Assembly (NCBI RefSeq): GCF_900129455.1
Contig: NZ_FQVU01000006.1
Coordinates: 181,850 to 245,849 of the forward strand
Source of the DNA: Jatrophihabitans endophyticus
Lineage (GTDB): Bacteria; Actinomycetota; Actinomycetes; Mycobacteriales; Jatrophihabitantaceae
Direction of reading: 5' to 3'
DNA length: 64,000 nucleotides
Both the position numbers and the translations under genes were made by a program. The notes under the pieces are model-generated. The model searched no databases. It was not told the DNA's origin and saw only the letters and a program-made list of their open reading frames with translations. Below are positions 36,291 through 44,248 of this stretch, one piece after another; position 1 is the stretch's first letter, and every line of letters starts with the position of its first letter.

Positions 36291-37841
36291 TCAGCCGAAC
36301 TCGACGCCCTGGGCCAGCGGCAGCTCGGTGGAGTAGTTGACGGTGTTGGTCGCGCGGCGCATGTAGGCGCGCCAGGCGTCCGAACCGGACTCACGTCCGC
36401 CGCCGGTCTCCTTCTCGCCGCCGAACGCGCCGCCGATCTCGGCGCCGGACGGGCCGATGTTGACGTTGGCGATGCCGCAGTCCGAGCCCGCGGCCGAGAG
36501 GAAGCGCTCCGCCTCGCGGACGTTCAGGGTGAAGACCGACGACGACAGGCCCTGCGGCACGTCGTTGTGCATCGCGAGCGCCTCGTCGAAGTCGCGCGCC
36601 GGGTCCGTCGAGTCGGCCGAGCCGTAGGTCATGACGTAGAGGATGGGCGCGAATGTCTCGGCCTGGACGATCTCGGACTGCGTCGGCATGCGCACGAGCG
36701 CCGGCTGCACGTAGTAGGCGTCGGCGGCCTCGTCGGCGAGGACGCGTTCGCCGCCGGCCAGCACCGTGCCGCCGTTCGCGCGGGCCTTGTCGAGCGCGTC
36801 GGCGTAGCCCTGATAGGACGCTGCGTCGATCAACGGCCCGACCAGCGTGCCGTCGTCGAGCGGCGACCCGATCGGCAGCGTGCCGTACGCGGCGGCGATG
36901 CGCCGGCACAGCTCGTCGGCGACCGAGGCATGGACGATGACGCGTCGCAGCGTGGTGCAGCGCTGCCCCGCGGTGCCGGCGGCGGAGAAGACGATGCCGC
37001 GCACGGTCAGGTCGAGGTCGGCCGACGGCGTGACGATCGCCGCGTTGTTGCCGCCGAGCTCGAGCAGCAGCTTGCCGAAGCGGGCGGCGACCCGCGGCGC
37101 GACGGCGCGGCCCATGCGGGTCGAACCGGTGGCGCTGACCAGCGCGACCCGATGGTCGTCGACGAGCGCCTCGCCGACCTCGGCCGTGCCGAGCACGACG
37201 CTGGACAGGTGCTCGGGCGCCCCGACGCGGCGCGCGGCCTCGGTGACGAGGGCCTGGCAGGCGAGCGCGGTGAGGACGGTCTTCTCCGACGGCTTCCACA
37301 CCACCGGGTCGCCGCAGACGAGCGCGAGCGCGGCGTTCCAGGACCACACCGCGACCGGGAAGTTGAAGGCGCTGATCACGCCGACCACCCCGAGCGGGTG
37401 CCACTGCTCCATCATCCGGTGGCCCGGGCGCTCCGAGGCGATGGTGAGGCCGGTGAGCTGGCGCGACAGCCCCACGGCGAGGTCGCAGATGTCGATCATC
37501 TCCTGCACCTCGCCGAGGCCCTCGGAGCGGATCTTGCCCGCCTCGACCGAGACGAGCGCGCCGAGGTCCGCCTTGTGCTCGCGCAGCAGCAGGCCGAGCT
37601 CGCGCACCAGCGCGCCGCGTACCGGTGCCGGCGTCTCGCGCCAGGCGAGGAAGGCGTCGTGGGCGGCGGTGACGATCTCACCGACCTCGGCGGCGCTGTG
37701 GCTGCGCACGCGGACGAGGTCACCGCCGGTGACGGGCGAGCGGGCGGCGAGGTCGCCGTCGGGGTCGATCGCGGTCACGCCGAGCCGGTCGAGGATGGAG
37801 GTGGTGCGGGCGACGAGGTCGTCGTGCGCGGTCAGGGTCAT
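36291..37841 (-). CDS. ALDH7-family aldehyde dehydrogenase (L-aminoadipate-semialdehyde / piperideine-6-carboxylate dehydrogenase)
   Basis: 516 residues. SVEAGKIRSEGLGEVQEMID, ERPGHRMMEQWHPLGVVGV and AFNFPVAVWSWNAALALVCG are hallmarks of the antiquitin (ALDH7A1/Pcd/AmaB) group. The catalytic Glu lies in LLELGGNNAA and the Cys in TAGQRCTTLRR. These enzymes oxidise 2-aminoadipate semialdehyde in lysine breakdown. No lysine aminotransferase is nearby. GGAG lies about 6 bases before the ATG. A divergent LysR regulator, 54 bp away, probably controls it. Confidence 0.87.
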   Translation of the reverse strand: MTLTAHDDLVARTTSILDRLGVTAIDPDGDLAARSPVTGGDLVRVRSHSAAEVGEIVTAAHDAFLAWRETPAPVRGALVRELGLLLREHKADLGALVSVEAGKIRSEGLGEVQEMIDICDLAVGLSRQLTGLTIASERPGHRMMEQWHPLGVVGVISAFNFPVAVWSWNAALALVCGDPVVWKPSEKTVLTALACQALVTEAARRVGAPEHLSSVVLGTAEVGEALVDDHRVALVSATGSTRMGRAVAPRVAARFGKLLLELGGNNAAIVTPSADLDLTVRGIVFSAAGTAGQRCTTLRRVIVHASVADELCRRIAAAYGTLPIGSPLDDGTLVGPLIDAASYQGYADALDKARANGGTVLAGGERVLADEAADAYYVQPALVRMPTQSEIVQAETFAPILYVMTYGSADSTDPARDFDEALAMHNDVPQGLSSSVFTLNVREAERFLSAAGSDCGIANVNIGPSGAEIGGAFGGEKETGGGRESGSDAWRAYMRRATNTVNYSTELPLAQGVEFG

Positions 37842-37883
37842 GGCGACTCCTTCGAAATGCTGATGTCGGACCAGGGTATGTCG

Positions 37884-37889
37884 TAAGTT
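37884..37889 (+). promoter_or_regulatory. -10 element (TAAGTT) of the LysR gene, leaderless type
   Basis: TAAGTT lies 6 bases before the ATG at 37896. An identical hexamer with the same spacing precedes the methyltransferase gene at 47468 and, with 7 bases, the MerR-SahH frame at 45503. Confidence 0.5.
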
Positions 37890-37895
37890 GAACTG

Positions 37896-38843
37896 ATGGC
37901 CAGCGACCTCGACGTGGGACGGCTGCGGCTGCTGCGCGAGGTCGGCCTGCGCGGCTCGATCGCCGGGGCCGCGCGGGCGGTGGGGCTGACGGCGTCCGCG
38001 GTGTCGCAGCAGCTGACGGTGCTCGAGCGGGAGGCCGGGACGGCGCTGCTCCACCGGTCGTCGCGCGGCGTCGAGCTGACCGGGGCCGGCCGGCTGCTGG
38101 CCGACCGCGCCGCGGAGGTCCTCGACCTGCTGGCCGCGACCGCCGCCGAGCTCGACCGGTTGAGCGGCTCGCTGGCCGGCCGGGTGCGCATCGCGGCGGT
38201 CGCGAGCGCGGCGGCGACCTTCGTCTCCGACGGCGTCCGCGCGCTGCGCGAGTCCGCACCAGAGGTCGAGGTCTCGGTCGTGGCGGCCGAACCGGATCGC
38301 GGCATCGCGCTGCTGCTCACCGGCGACGTCGACGTCGCCGTCGTCGACGAGTACGACGCCGTCCCGCTGGCGCTGCCCGAGGGGGCGGTCGTGCGCGAGC
38401 TCGCGGTGGAGCCGCTGGTCCTCGTCCGGCCCGCTCCGGCGCAGCGTGGTGACGCGGGCCACCGGGCCGGCCGGCCGGTCGCGCTGACCGAGCTCGCCGG
38501 CGCCGACTGGGTCATGCCGCCGGCGGACGCGGCCTGCGGTCGGGCCGTGCGTGCCGCCTGCCGCATCGCCGGCTTCGAGCCGCGGGTGCGGTGGGAGACC
38601 GACGACATGCTGCTGCTGAGCGCAGCCGTCGCCGCGGGTCACGGGGTCGCGGTGCTGCCCCGGCGCTCCTTCGCGGGGGCGGCGACCGGAGCAGCGCGCG
38701 GCGGGCCGGCGATCGCGGCGGTCGCGCTGCGTGCGCCCACACCGTCGCGGCGGCTGCTCGCGGTCGCCCGCGGCAGCGTGGCCGCGCGTCCCGTCGTCAC
38801 GGCCGTGCTGCGCGCGGTGGAGGCCGCCGTCGCCGCCGGCTGA
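37896..38843 (+). CDS. LysR-family transcriptional regulator
   Basis: 315 residues. The N-terminal winged helix-turn-helix reads GSIAGAARAVGLTASAVSQQ and LTVLEREAGTALLHRSSRGV; the rest is the periplasmic-binding-like effector domain (about residues 90-300). Divergent orientation from the aldehyde dehydrogenase, with 54 bp between starts, is the classical LysR arrangement, so lysine-derived aldehyde or aminoadipate is a plausible effector. Confidence 0.88.
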   Translation: MASDLDVGRLRLLREVGLRGSIAGAARAVGLTASAVSQQLTVLEREAGTALLHRSSRGVELTGAGRLLADRAAEVLDLLAATAAELDRLSGSLAGRVRIAAVASAAATFVSDGVRALRESAPEVEVSVVAAEPDRGIALLLTGDVDVAVVDEYDAVPLALPEGAVVRELAVEPLVLVRPAPAQRGDAGHRAGRPVALTELAGADWVMPPADAACGRAVRAACRIAGFEPRVRWETDDMLLLSAAVAAGHGVAVLPRRSFAGAATGAARGGPAIAAVALRAPTPSRRLLAVARGSVAARPVVTAVLRAVEAAVAAG

Positions 38844-38897
38844 CGGTGCAGGCCGGACATCCTCGGCGTGTCGCGGCGCGGGTAGCAGCGACCCGGG

Positions 38898-38926
38898 TTG
38901 ACACCAGGGAACGACACGCGTGTAAT
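38898..38926 (+). promoter_or_regulatory. Near-consensus sigma-70 promoter of whiB
   Basis: TTGACA (38898-38903), 17-base spacer, TGTAAT (38921-38926): six of six and five of six matches to the vegetative consensus. It is the strongest promoter seen in the window and leaves a leader of about 57 bases. Confidence 0.8.
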
Positions 38927-38989
38927 TTCGTACGTGTCACCGCTTCGGCACCGAAGCACCCACCAGCACACGACCTGTCGGAGGCCGCC

Positions 38990-39271
38990 ATGACGGAACT
39001 GGACAACACCGTCGACGACGGCATGCTCGCCGAGATCTTCGGGTTGCCCGAGGAGGCCAGCTGGCAGGAGCGGTCGCTGTGCGCGCAGACCGATCCCGAG
39101 GCGTTCTTCCCCGAGAAGGGCGGCTCGACGCGCGAGGCGAAGAAGATCTGCACGGGCTGCGAGGTCCGTTCCGAGTGCTTGGAGTACGCCCTCGAGAACG
39201 ACGAGCGTTTCGGCATCTGGGGCGGGCTGTCCGAGCGGGAACGCCGTCGCCTGAAGCGCCGGGCCATCTGA
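38990..39271 (+). CDS. whiB: WhiB-family Fe-S regulator (WhiB2/WhmD type)
   Basis: 93 residues. The 4Fe-4S ligands are Cys31, Cys54, Cys57 and Cys63; the G75-IWGG turn and the basic C-terminus RRRLKRRAI follow. QTDPEAFFPEKGGSTREAKK is the WhiB2 (Streptomyces WhiB) subgroup signature, which acts with WhiA in cell division and sporulation. The downstream order (metallopeptidase-like, DUF3499, phosphomannomutase) also fits the whiB2 locus. It has a strong promoter and a terminator of its own. Confidence 0.92.
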   Translation: MTELDNTVDDGMLAEIFGLPEEASWQERSLCAQTDPEAFFPEKGGSTREAKKICTGCEVRSECLEYALENDERFGIWGGLSERERRRLKRRAI

Positions 39272-39357
39272 GGCGACACGAGGACCACTCGATCCCGCGG
39301 GGGCGCGATCGAGGTGCCGGCCACGCGTGGGGACGCGGCGCCGGCGGCATCGAAGGA

Positions 39358-39387
39358 GGGGCCATCCCGCGGGGGCGGGGTGGCCCC
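39358..39387 (+). terminator. GC-rich stem-loop after whiB
   Basis: GGGGCCATCCCGC (39358-39370) pairs with 39375-39387 over 13 bp, with one G-T pair and a GGGG loop, followed by TTC. A smaller pairing element (TCGATC with GATCGA near 39289-39312) lies upstream. Confidence 0.65.
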
Positions 39388-39468
39388 TTCGCCGTCCCAT
39401 CCCCGTGATCGAGAGGACGTCGTGGTCGTCAGGGCGGCCGCTACGTCCCTCGATCACGCAGGACGAGC

Positions 39469-39981
39469 TCAGGTCGGCGGGTCCAGCTCGTCGATGTCGC
39501 GGCCGAGGTACTCGGCGACCAGGTCGACGACGACCATGAAGACGAGGTCCGCGCAGTCCTCCCGGTCGGTCGCCCGCGCCTCGACCGGCCGCCGGTAGAC
39601 GACGATCACCGGCTGCGCGATCTCGGGCAACCCCTCGCGGAACAGCCGGCCGAGCACCACCCCGCGGTCGGTGACCGCCTCGGGGCCCAGATCGAGCCGC
39701 GCCGTGGTCTCGGGCGGCACGTCCTCGACCGCGAACTCGAGGCCGGCGATCTCGGCGGCCCAGTGGTCGTCGAGCTCGTCGACCGCGGCCATGACCAGGT
39801 CGTCGAAGGACTCGCTGCGCGTGCGGTGCAGCGGGACACCGGTCGGCGCGAGCTGGCCGCGCAGGCCGCGGCCGCGCCGGTCGCGTCGCCGGGCGGGGCG
39901 GACGCGACGCCCGCCTCGGCGGGACTCGCGGCTGTCGCTGCGCACGGAGTTCAGCGTACGCAGCCGCTCCCGGCGCGACAC
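39469..39981 (-). CDS. Zincin-like metallopeptidase family protein with degenerate active site
   Basis: 170 residues, the Rv3259-like family of the whiB2 locus. The N-terminal third is Arg-rich and probably disordered; the domain begins RTRSESFDDLVMAAVDELDD. Where zincins have HExxH the sequence reads CADLVFMVVVDLVAEYLGRD, with neither His nor the HE pair, so peptidase activity is doubtful. GTG 39981 is the longest start; GTG 39945 would remove 12 residues. It faces whiB and is divergent from the DUF3499 gene. Confidence 0.7.
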   Translation of the reverse strand: MSRRERLRTLNSVRSDSRESRRGGRRVRPARRRDRRGRGLRGQLAPTGVPLHRTRSESFDDLVMAAVDELDDHWAAEIAGLEFAVEDVPPETTARLDLGPEAVTDRGVVLGRLFREGLPEIAQPVIVVYRRPVEARATDREDCADLVFMVVVDLVAEYLGRDIDELDPPT

Positions 39982-40118
39982 GGCGACGCGAAGGGCGGCG
40001 TTGCCGGGTGCGCGGCCCCCGCCGGGCTATCGTCCGATGCTGTGACGCGACGACGGGGGCTGCCGGGCGCAAGCCGCGGGGTGGGGGGCCGCGCGCAGCG
40101 GCGATCCGGAGCGAGGCG

Positions 40119-40469
40119 ATGACCCCGCGACGCTGCACGCGCACCGGCTGCCCGAGGGCGGCGGTGGCGACCCTCACCTACGCCTACGCCGACCTGACCG
40201 CGGTGGTCGGCCCGCTGGCCACCTACCAGGAGCCGCACTCCTACGACCTGTGCGAGGAGCACGCGGTCCGACTCACCGTCCCGCGCGGCTGGGAGGTCAT
40301 GCGCCACGTGGGGGAGTTCCCCGCGCCGATCCCGCACGCCGACGACCTCGAGGCGCTCGCCGACGCGGTGCGCGAGGCCGCCCGCACCGAGGTCGCCCCC
40401 CGTGCCGGTGACGGCGACGCCGCGACCGGTCGCCGCGGGCACCTGCGGGTGGTGCCCCCGCCCCACTAG
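40119..40469 (+). CDS. DUF3499 zinc-ribbon-like protein
   Basis: 116 residues. Cys6, Cys11, Cys45 and His48 (CTRTGC and CEEH) can bind one zinc; the middle part ATLTYAYADLTAVVGPL is conserved in the family. The C-terminal 40 residues are low complexity. Function unknown. The ATG at 40119 puts the first Cys at position 6, as in relatives. It precedes the phosphomannomutase gene by 10 bp. Confidence 0.85.
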   Translation: MTPRRCTRTGCPRAAVATLTYAYADLTAVVGPLATYQEPHSYDLCEEHAVRLTVPRGWEVMRHVGEFPAPIPHADDLEALADAVREAARTEVAPRAGDGDAATGRRGHLRVVPPPH

Positions 40470-40472
40470 GCT
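40467..40472 (+). promoter_or_regulatory. -10 element (TAGGCT) of the phosphomannomutase gene
   Basis: TAGGCT overlaps the DUF3499 stop codon and lies 7 bases before the GTG at 40480, suggesting an additional leaderless start inside the cluster. Confidence 0.4.
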
Positions 40473-40479
40473 TCGGGGC

Positions 40480-41850
40480 GTGGATCTCTCGGCACTGGTC
40501 AAGGCCTACGACGTACGCGGCATCGTCCCCGATCAGCTCGACGAGTCGATCGCGCGCGCCATCGGCGCGGCGTTCGTCGACGTCGTCGGCGCCGAGCGGA
40601 TCGTGACGTCGCACGACATGCGCGAATCCGGCCCCGGGCTGGCCCGGGCGTTCGCCGAGGGCGCCATGCTGCGCGGCGCCTCGGTCGTCGAGGGCGGGCT
40701 CGCGTCCACGGACATGCTCTACTTCGCCTCCGGGCACCTCGGGCTGCCGGGCGCGATGTTCACCGCGAGCCACAACCCGGCGCAGTACAACGGCATCAAG
40801 ATGTGCCGGGCGAACGCCGTCGCGATCGGGCAGGACAGCGGCCTCGCCGACATCCGCGACCTCGCCGGCCGCTACCTCGACGAGGGCATCCCCGAGACCG
40901 GGGCGACCACCGCCGAGAGCGAGCAGGTCGACCTCCTCACCGCCTACGCCGAGCACCTGCGTGGCCTGGTCGACCTGTCGGGCATCCGCCCGCTCACCGT
41001 CGTCGTCGACGCCGGCAACGGCATGGGCGGCTACACCGCGCCCGCCGTCCTCGGCGACAGCGTGCTGCCCGCGTTGCCGCTCACGATCGTCCCGCTGTAC
41101 TTCGAGCTGGACGGCTCGTTCCCCAATCACGAGGCCAACCCGCTGGAGCCGTCGAACATCGTCGACCTGCAGCAGCGCGTCGTCGCCGAGCGCGCCGACA
41201 TCGGCATCGCCTTCGACGGCGACGCCGACCGCTGCTTCGTCGTCGACGCCGCCGGCGAACCCGTCTCGCCGAGTGCCATCACCGCGCTGGTCGCGACCCG
41301 GGAGCTCGCCAAGTCGCCGGGCAGCCCGGTGATCCACAACCTGATCACCTCGCACGCCGTCCCCGAGATCGTCCGCGAGCACGGCGGCGAGCCGATCCGC
41401 ACCCGGGTGGGGCACTCGTTCATCAAGGGCGAGATGGCCAAGGCCGGCGCCGTCTTCGGCGGCGAGCACTCCGCGCACTACTACTTCCGCGACTTCTGGT
41501 TCGCCGACACCGGCATGCTGGCTGCGATGCACGTCCTCGCCGCGCTCGGCGAGCAGGACCGCTCGCTCGCCGACCTCACCGCCGAGTTCTCCCGCTACGT
41601 CGCGTCGGGGGAGATCAACTCGACGGTGGACGACCAGGCCGGCCGGGTCGAGGCGGTGCGCGCGGCCTTCGCCGAGCGCGCGGCCAGCATCGACGAGCTC
41701 GACGGCCTCACCGTCGAACTGCCCGACGGCACGTGGTTCAACGTGCGCGCGTCCAACACCGAGCCGCTGCTGCGGCTGAACGTCGAGGGGCCGACGCACG
41801 ACGCCATGGCCACGGTGCGCGACGAGGCCCTCGCCGCGATCCGGGGTTAG
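40480..41850 (+). CDS. manB: Phosphomannomutase/phosphoglucomutase
   Basis: 456 residues. The phospho-serine is Ser97 in TASHNP (95-100), the Mg2+ loop is DGDADR (246-251), and the sugar-binding loop GGEHSAHYYF and phosphate-binding RASNTEPLLRLNVE follow. It interconverts mannose-6-phosphate and mannose-1-phosphate, upstream of GDP-mannose for mannolipids and mannoproteins. It forms an operon with Trm112-like, SIS, transporter and manA genes. Confidence 0.93.
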   Translation: MDLSALVKAYDVRGIVPDQLDESIARAIGAAFVDVVGAERIVTSHDMRESGPGLARAFAEGAMLRGASVVEGGLASTDMLYFASGHLGLPGAMFTASHNPAQYNGIKMCRANAVAIGQDSGLADIRDLAGRYLDEGIPETGATTAESEQVDLLTAYAEHLRGLVDLSGIRPLTVVVDAGNGMGGYTAPAVLGDSVLPALPLTIVPLYFELDGSFPNHEANPLEPSNIVDLQQRVVAERADIGIAFDGDADRCFVVDAAGEPVSPSAITALVATRELAKSPGSPVIHNLITSHAVPEIVREHGGEPIRTRVGHSFIKGEMAKAGAVFGGEHSAHYYFRDFWFADTGMLAAMHVLAALGEQDRSLADLTAEFSRYVASGEINSTVDDQAGRVEAVRAAFAERAASIDELDGLTVELPDGTWFNVRASNTEPLLRLNVEGPTHDAMATVRDEALAAIRG

Positions 41851-41853
41851 GCG

Positions 41854-42087
41854 ATGGCTCTCGACGCCGACCTCCTCGGTCTGCTCGCCTGCCCGAGCGA
41901 CGACCACGCGCCGCTGCGCGAGGACACCCGCGACGGCGCCGACGTGCTCGTGTGCACCTCCTGCGCGTCGAGCTTCCCCGTCGACGACGGCATCCCGGTG
42001 CTGCTGCTCGACGAGGCCACGCCCGGGCCGAACGGCATCGGCGTGCCGGCGCCCGGCCCGGCAGCAGGCCCGGCAGCGGACGGCTGA
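41854..42087 (+). CDS. Trm112-family zinc-ribbon protein
   Basis: 77 residues. LLGLLACPSDDHAPL and VLVCTSCASSFPVDDGIPVLL match Trm112. The first knuckle has only Cys13 (CPSD), and the second has Cys34 and Cys37, so zinc binding may be incomplete. Trm112 proteins activate methyltransferases in other organisms; here it is simply part of the mannose cluster, 3 bases after manB. The tail is Pro/Ala-rich. Confidence 0.85.
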   Translation: MALDADLLGLLACPSDDHAPLREDTRDGADVLVCTSCASSFPVDDGIPVLLLDEATPGPNGIGVPAPGPAAGPAADG

Positions 42088-42097
42088 GCCCGAGATC

Positions 42098-43255
42098 GTG
42101 AGCCCCTTCGACGAGGCCCTGCTCGACGAGCCCGCGCAGCTGCGCCGGCACGACGAGAGCCGGCTGCTCTGGGCGCTGGCGACGGCCGGTGCGCAGGTGC
42201 GCCGCGCGATCGAGACCGTGGGCGAGTTCGGCGTGGACCGCCTCGCCGGCGCCGGGCCGCCGCGCGCCCTGCTCATCGCGGTCGACGGCGCGCCCGGCGC
42301 GGCCCGATTGCTCGGGCGGCTCAGCGGCAGTCGCGCCCCGGCGCTGAGCTGGGACGGCGTGGAGCTGCCCCGCTGGGCCGGCGCCACCGACGCGCTGCTC
42401 GTCGGGTCGGCCGACGGCCGACACCCCCGCCTCGCCGAGCTCGCCGCGCAGGGCGTGCAACGCGGCCTGTCGATGGCCGTCGTCGCGCCACCGGGGAGTC
42501 GGGTCGCCGTGGCGGCCGGGCGCGCGCCGGTGGCCGAGCTGCCCCGCGACCTGCACCCGCGCGCCGCCCGGTGGTCGGTACTGGTGCCGCTGCTGCAGGC
42601 GCTGGACGTCCTCGGGGCCGCGAGCGTGCCGCAGGCCGTCCTGGTCGAGATCGCCGAGGCGCTCGACGGGCAGGCCGAGGCGTGCCGCCCCGACGGGGAC
42701 GCCTTCACCAACCCCGCCAAGGCGCTCGCCGCCGAGCTCGCGCAGTCCGTGCCCCTGATCGCCGGGGCGGGAGCCGTCGCGGGCGTGGCCGCGCGCGTCG
42801 TCGCCGACACGCTGCAACAGCTCGCCGGCAGCCCCGCGGTGTCGGTGACGTTGCCCGACGGCGTCGGGCGCGCCGGTGCCCTGCTGCGCGGCGCCGGGAG
42901 CGGCAGCGCCGCGAGCGCCGACGACCTGTTCCGAGACCGCGTCGACGAGCCGGTGGCACTCCGGCCCCGCCTGCTCGTGGTCGGTGACGACGGCGCGGCC
43001 GACGACCCGCTGCTCGGCGAGCGGTCCGACGCCCAGATCCAGCTCGACGAGGTCGCGGCCCGGCGCGCCGCGGCCGCCCTGCACGAGCTCGCCGGCCGGC
43101 TCGGCCTGCGCTCGTCCCGCGTCGACGTGCCCGGCGGCGACCCGGTCGCCCGCTTCGCCGCGGCGGTCGCGTTCGGCGACTTCACCGCCGCCTACCTCGC
43201 CCTCGGCCACGGCCTCGACCCCGGTGCCCGCGGCCCGGCCGAGCTGGCCCACTGA
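42098..43255 (+). CDS. SIS-domain protein (TobH / phosphomannose-isomerase-like)
   Basis: 385 residues, Rv3256c-like. GPPRALLIAVDGAPGAARLL and RGLSMAVVAPPGSR resemble the sugar-isomerase fold, but the usual Ser-rich phosphosugar loop is poorly conserved. The C-terminal part (AVAFGDFTAAYLALGHGLDP) matches the bifunctional glucose/mannose-6-phosphate isomerase C-terminus. It lies between manB and manA; enzymatic activity is uncertain. Confidence 0.75.
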   Translation: MSPFDEALLDEPAQLRRHDESRLLWALATAGAQVRRAIETVGEFGVDRLAGAGPPRALLIAVDGAPGAARLLGRLSGSRAPALSWDGVELPRWAGATDALLVGSADGRHPRLAELAAQGVQRGLSMAVVAPPGSRVAVAAGRAPVAELPRDLHPRAARWSVLVPLLQALDVLGAASVPQAVLVEIAEALDGQAEACRPDGDAFTNPAKALAAELAQSVPLIAGAGAVAGVAARVVADTLQQLAGSPAVSVTLPDGVGRAGALLRGAGSGSAASADDLFRDRVDEPVALRPRLLVVGDDGAADDPLLGERSDAQIQLDEVAARRAAAALHELAGRLGLRSSRVDVPGGDPVARFAAAVAFGDFTAAYLALGHGLDPGARGPAELAH

Positions 43256-43318
43256 CTCGTCCACCGACTCGCACCGTCCGACCGACTCGACCACCGACGA
43301 AAGGGATCCCGGCAGGCC

Positions 43319-44248
43319 ATGAGTGCGTCAGGCGGATCGAAGGCCATCGTCGCGGCGCTGGGGGCCAACCTCGGCATCGCCGTCATCAAGTTCGTCGCGT
43401 TCGCGATCACCGGGTCGTCGTCGATGCTCGCCGAGGGCGTGCACTCGGTGGTCGACTCGGGCAACCAGGGGCTGCTGCTGCGCGGCAAGCAGCAGGCACG
43501 TCGTCGCGCCGACGCCGAGCACCCGTTCGGCTACGGGCGCGACCGCTACGTCTACGGCTTCCTCGTCGCCCTCATGCTCTTCTCCGCCGGCGGCCTGTTC
43601 GCGATCTACGAGGGCGTGGAGAAGATCCGGCACCCGCACGAGTTGGAGTCGCCGCTGGTCGCGGTGATCGTCCTGCTCGCCGCGATCGCGCTGGAGTCGT
43701 TCTCGCTGCGCACGGCGATCAAGGAGTCCACGCACCTCAAGGGCGACGACAGCTGGTTCGGCTTCATCCGGCACGCCAAGAACCCGGAGCTGCCGGTCGT
43801 CCTGCTCGAGGACGTCGCGGCGCTCACCGGTCTCGTGCTCGCCCTGCTGGGCGTCGGCATCGCCACCGCCGCCGACGAACCGGTGTGGGACGGCATCGGC
43901 ACGTGCGCGATCGGCGTGCTGCTGGTCACCGTGGCGGTGATCCTGGTGATCGAGACCAAGAGCCTGCTGCTGGGGGAGTCCGCGGCCCCGGTGCAGGTGC
44001 GCGCCATCGAGCAGTCCCTCGTCGGCGACCCCGGCAGCGGCGTCGAGCGGGTGATCCACCTGCGCACCATGCACCTGGGGCCCGACGAGCTGCTCGTCGG
44101 CGCCAAGCTCGCCATGCCCGCGGGCGCGGGCCTGCCCGACGTCGCCGCCGCGATCGACGCCGCCGAGGAGCGGGTGCGCGCGGCCGTCCCGTCGGCCCGG
44201 GTGATCTACCTCGAACCGGACCTCGACCGCTCGGCGGTGGCGCCGTGA
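43319..44248 (+). CDS. Cation diffusion facilitator family transporter
   Basis: 309 residues. Six membrane spans are visible. The metal site of span II is in HSVVDSGNQ (HxxxD) and there is a further acidic pair in LLEDVAALTGL of span V. The C-terminal domain (about 210-300) is the cytoplasmic dimerisation fold. These are zinc/iron/manganese-proton antiporters; the metal is not evident. Being inside the mannose cluster may reflect supply of metal to ManA, but that is speculation. It overlaps manA by GTGA. Confidence 0.87.
   Translation: MSASGGSKAIVAALGANLGIAVIKFVAFAITGSSSMLAEGVHSVVDSGNQGLLLRGKQQARRRADAEHPFGYGRDRYVYGFLVALMLFSAGGLFAIYEGVEKIRHPHELESPLVAVIVLLAAIALESFSLRTAIKESTHLKGDDSWFGFIRHAKNPELPVVLLEDVAALTGLVLALLGVGIATAADEPVWDGIGTCAIGVLLVTVAVILVIETKSLLLGESAAPVQVRAIEQSLVGDPGSGVERVIHLRTMHLGPDELLVGAKLAMPAGAGLPDVAAAIDAAEERVRAAVPSARVIYLEPDLDRSAVAP

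Noticed and set aside
43256..43318. Repeated CACCGACTCG-like words before the cation transporter gene
   Set aside because: Irregular and short; looks like degenerate low-complexity spacer and not an ordered tandem array.
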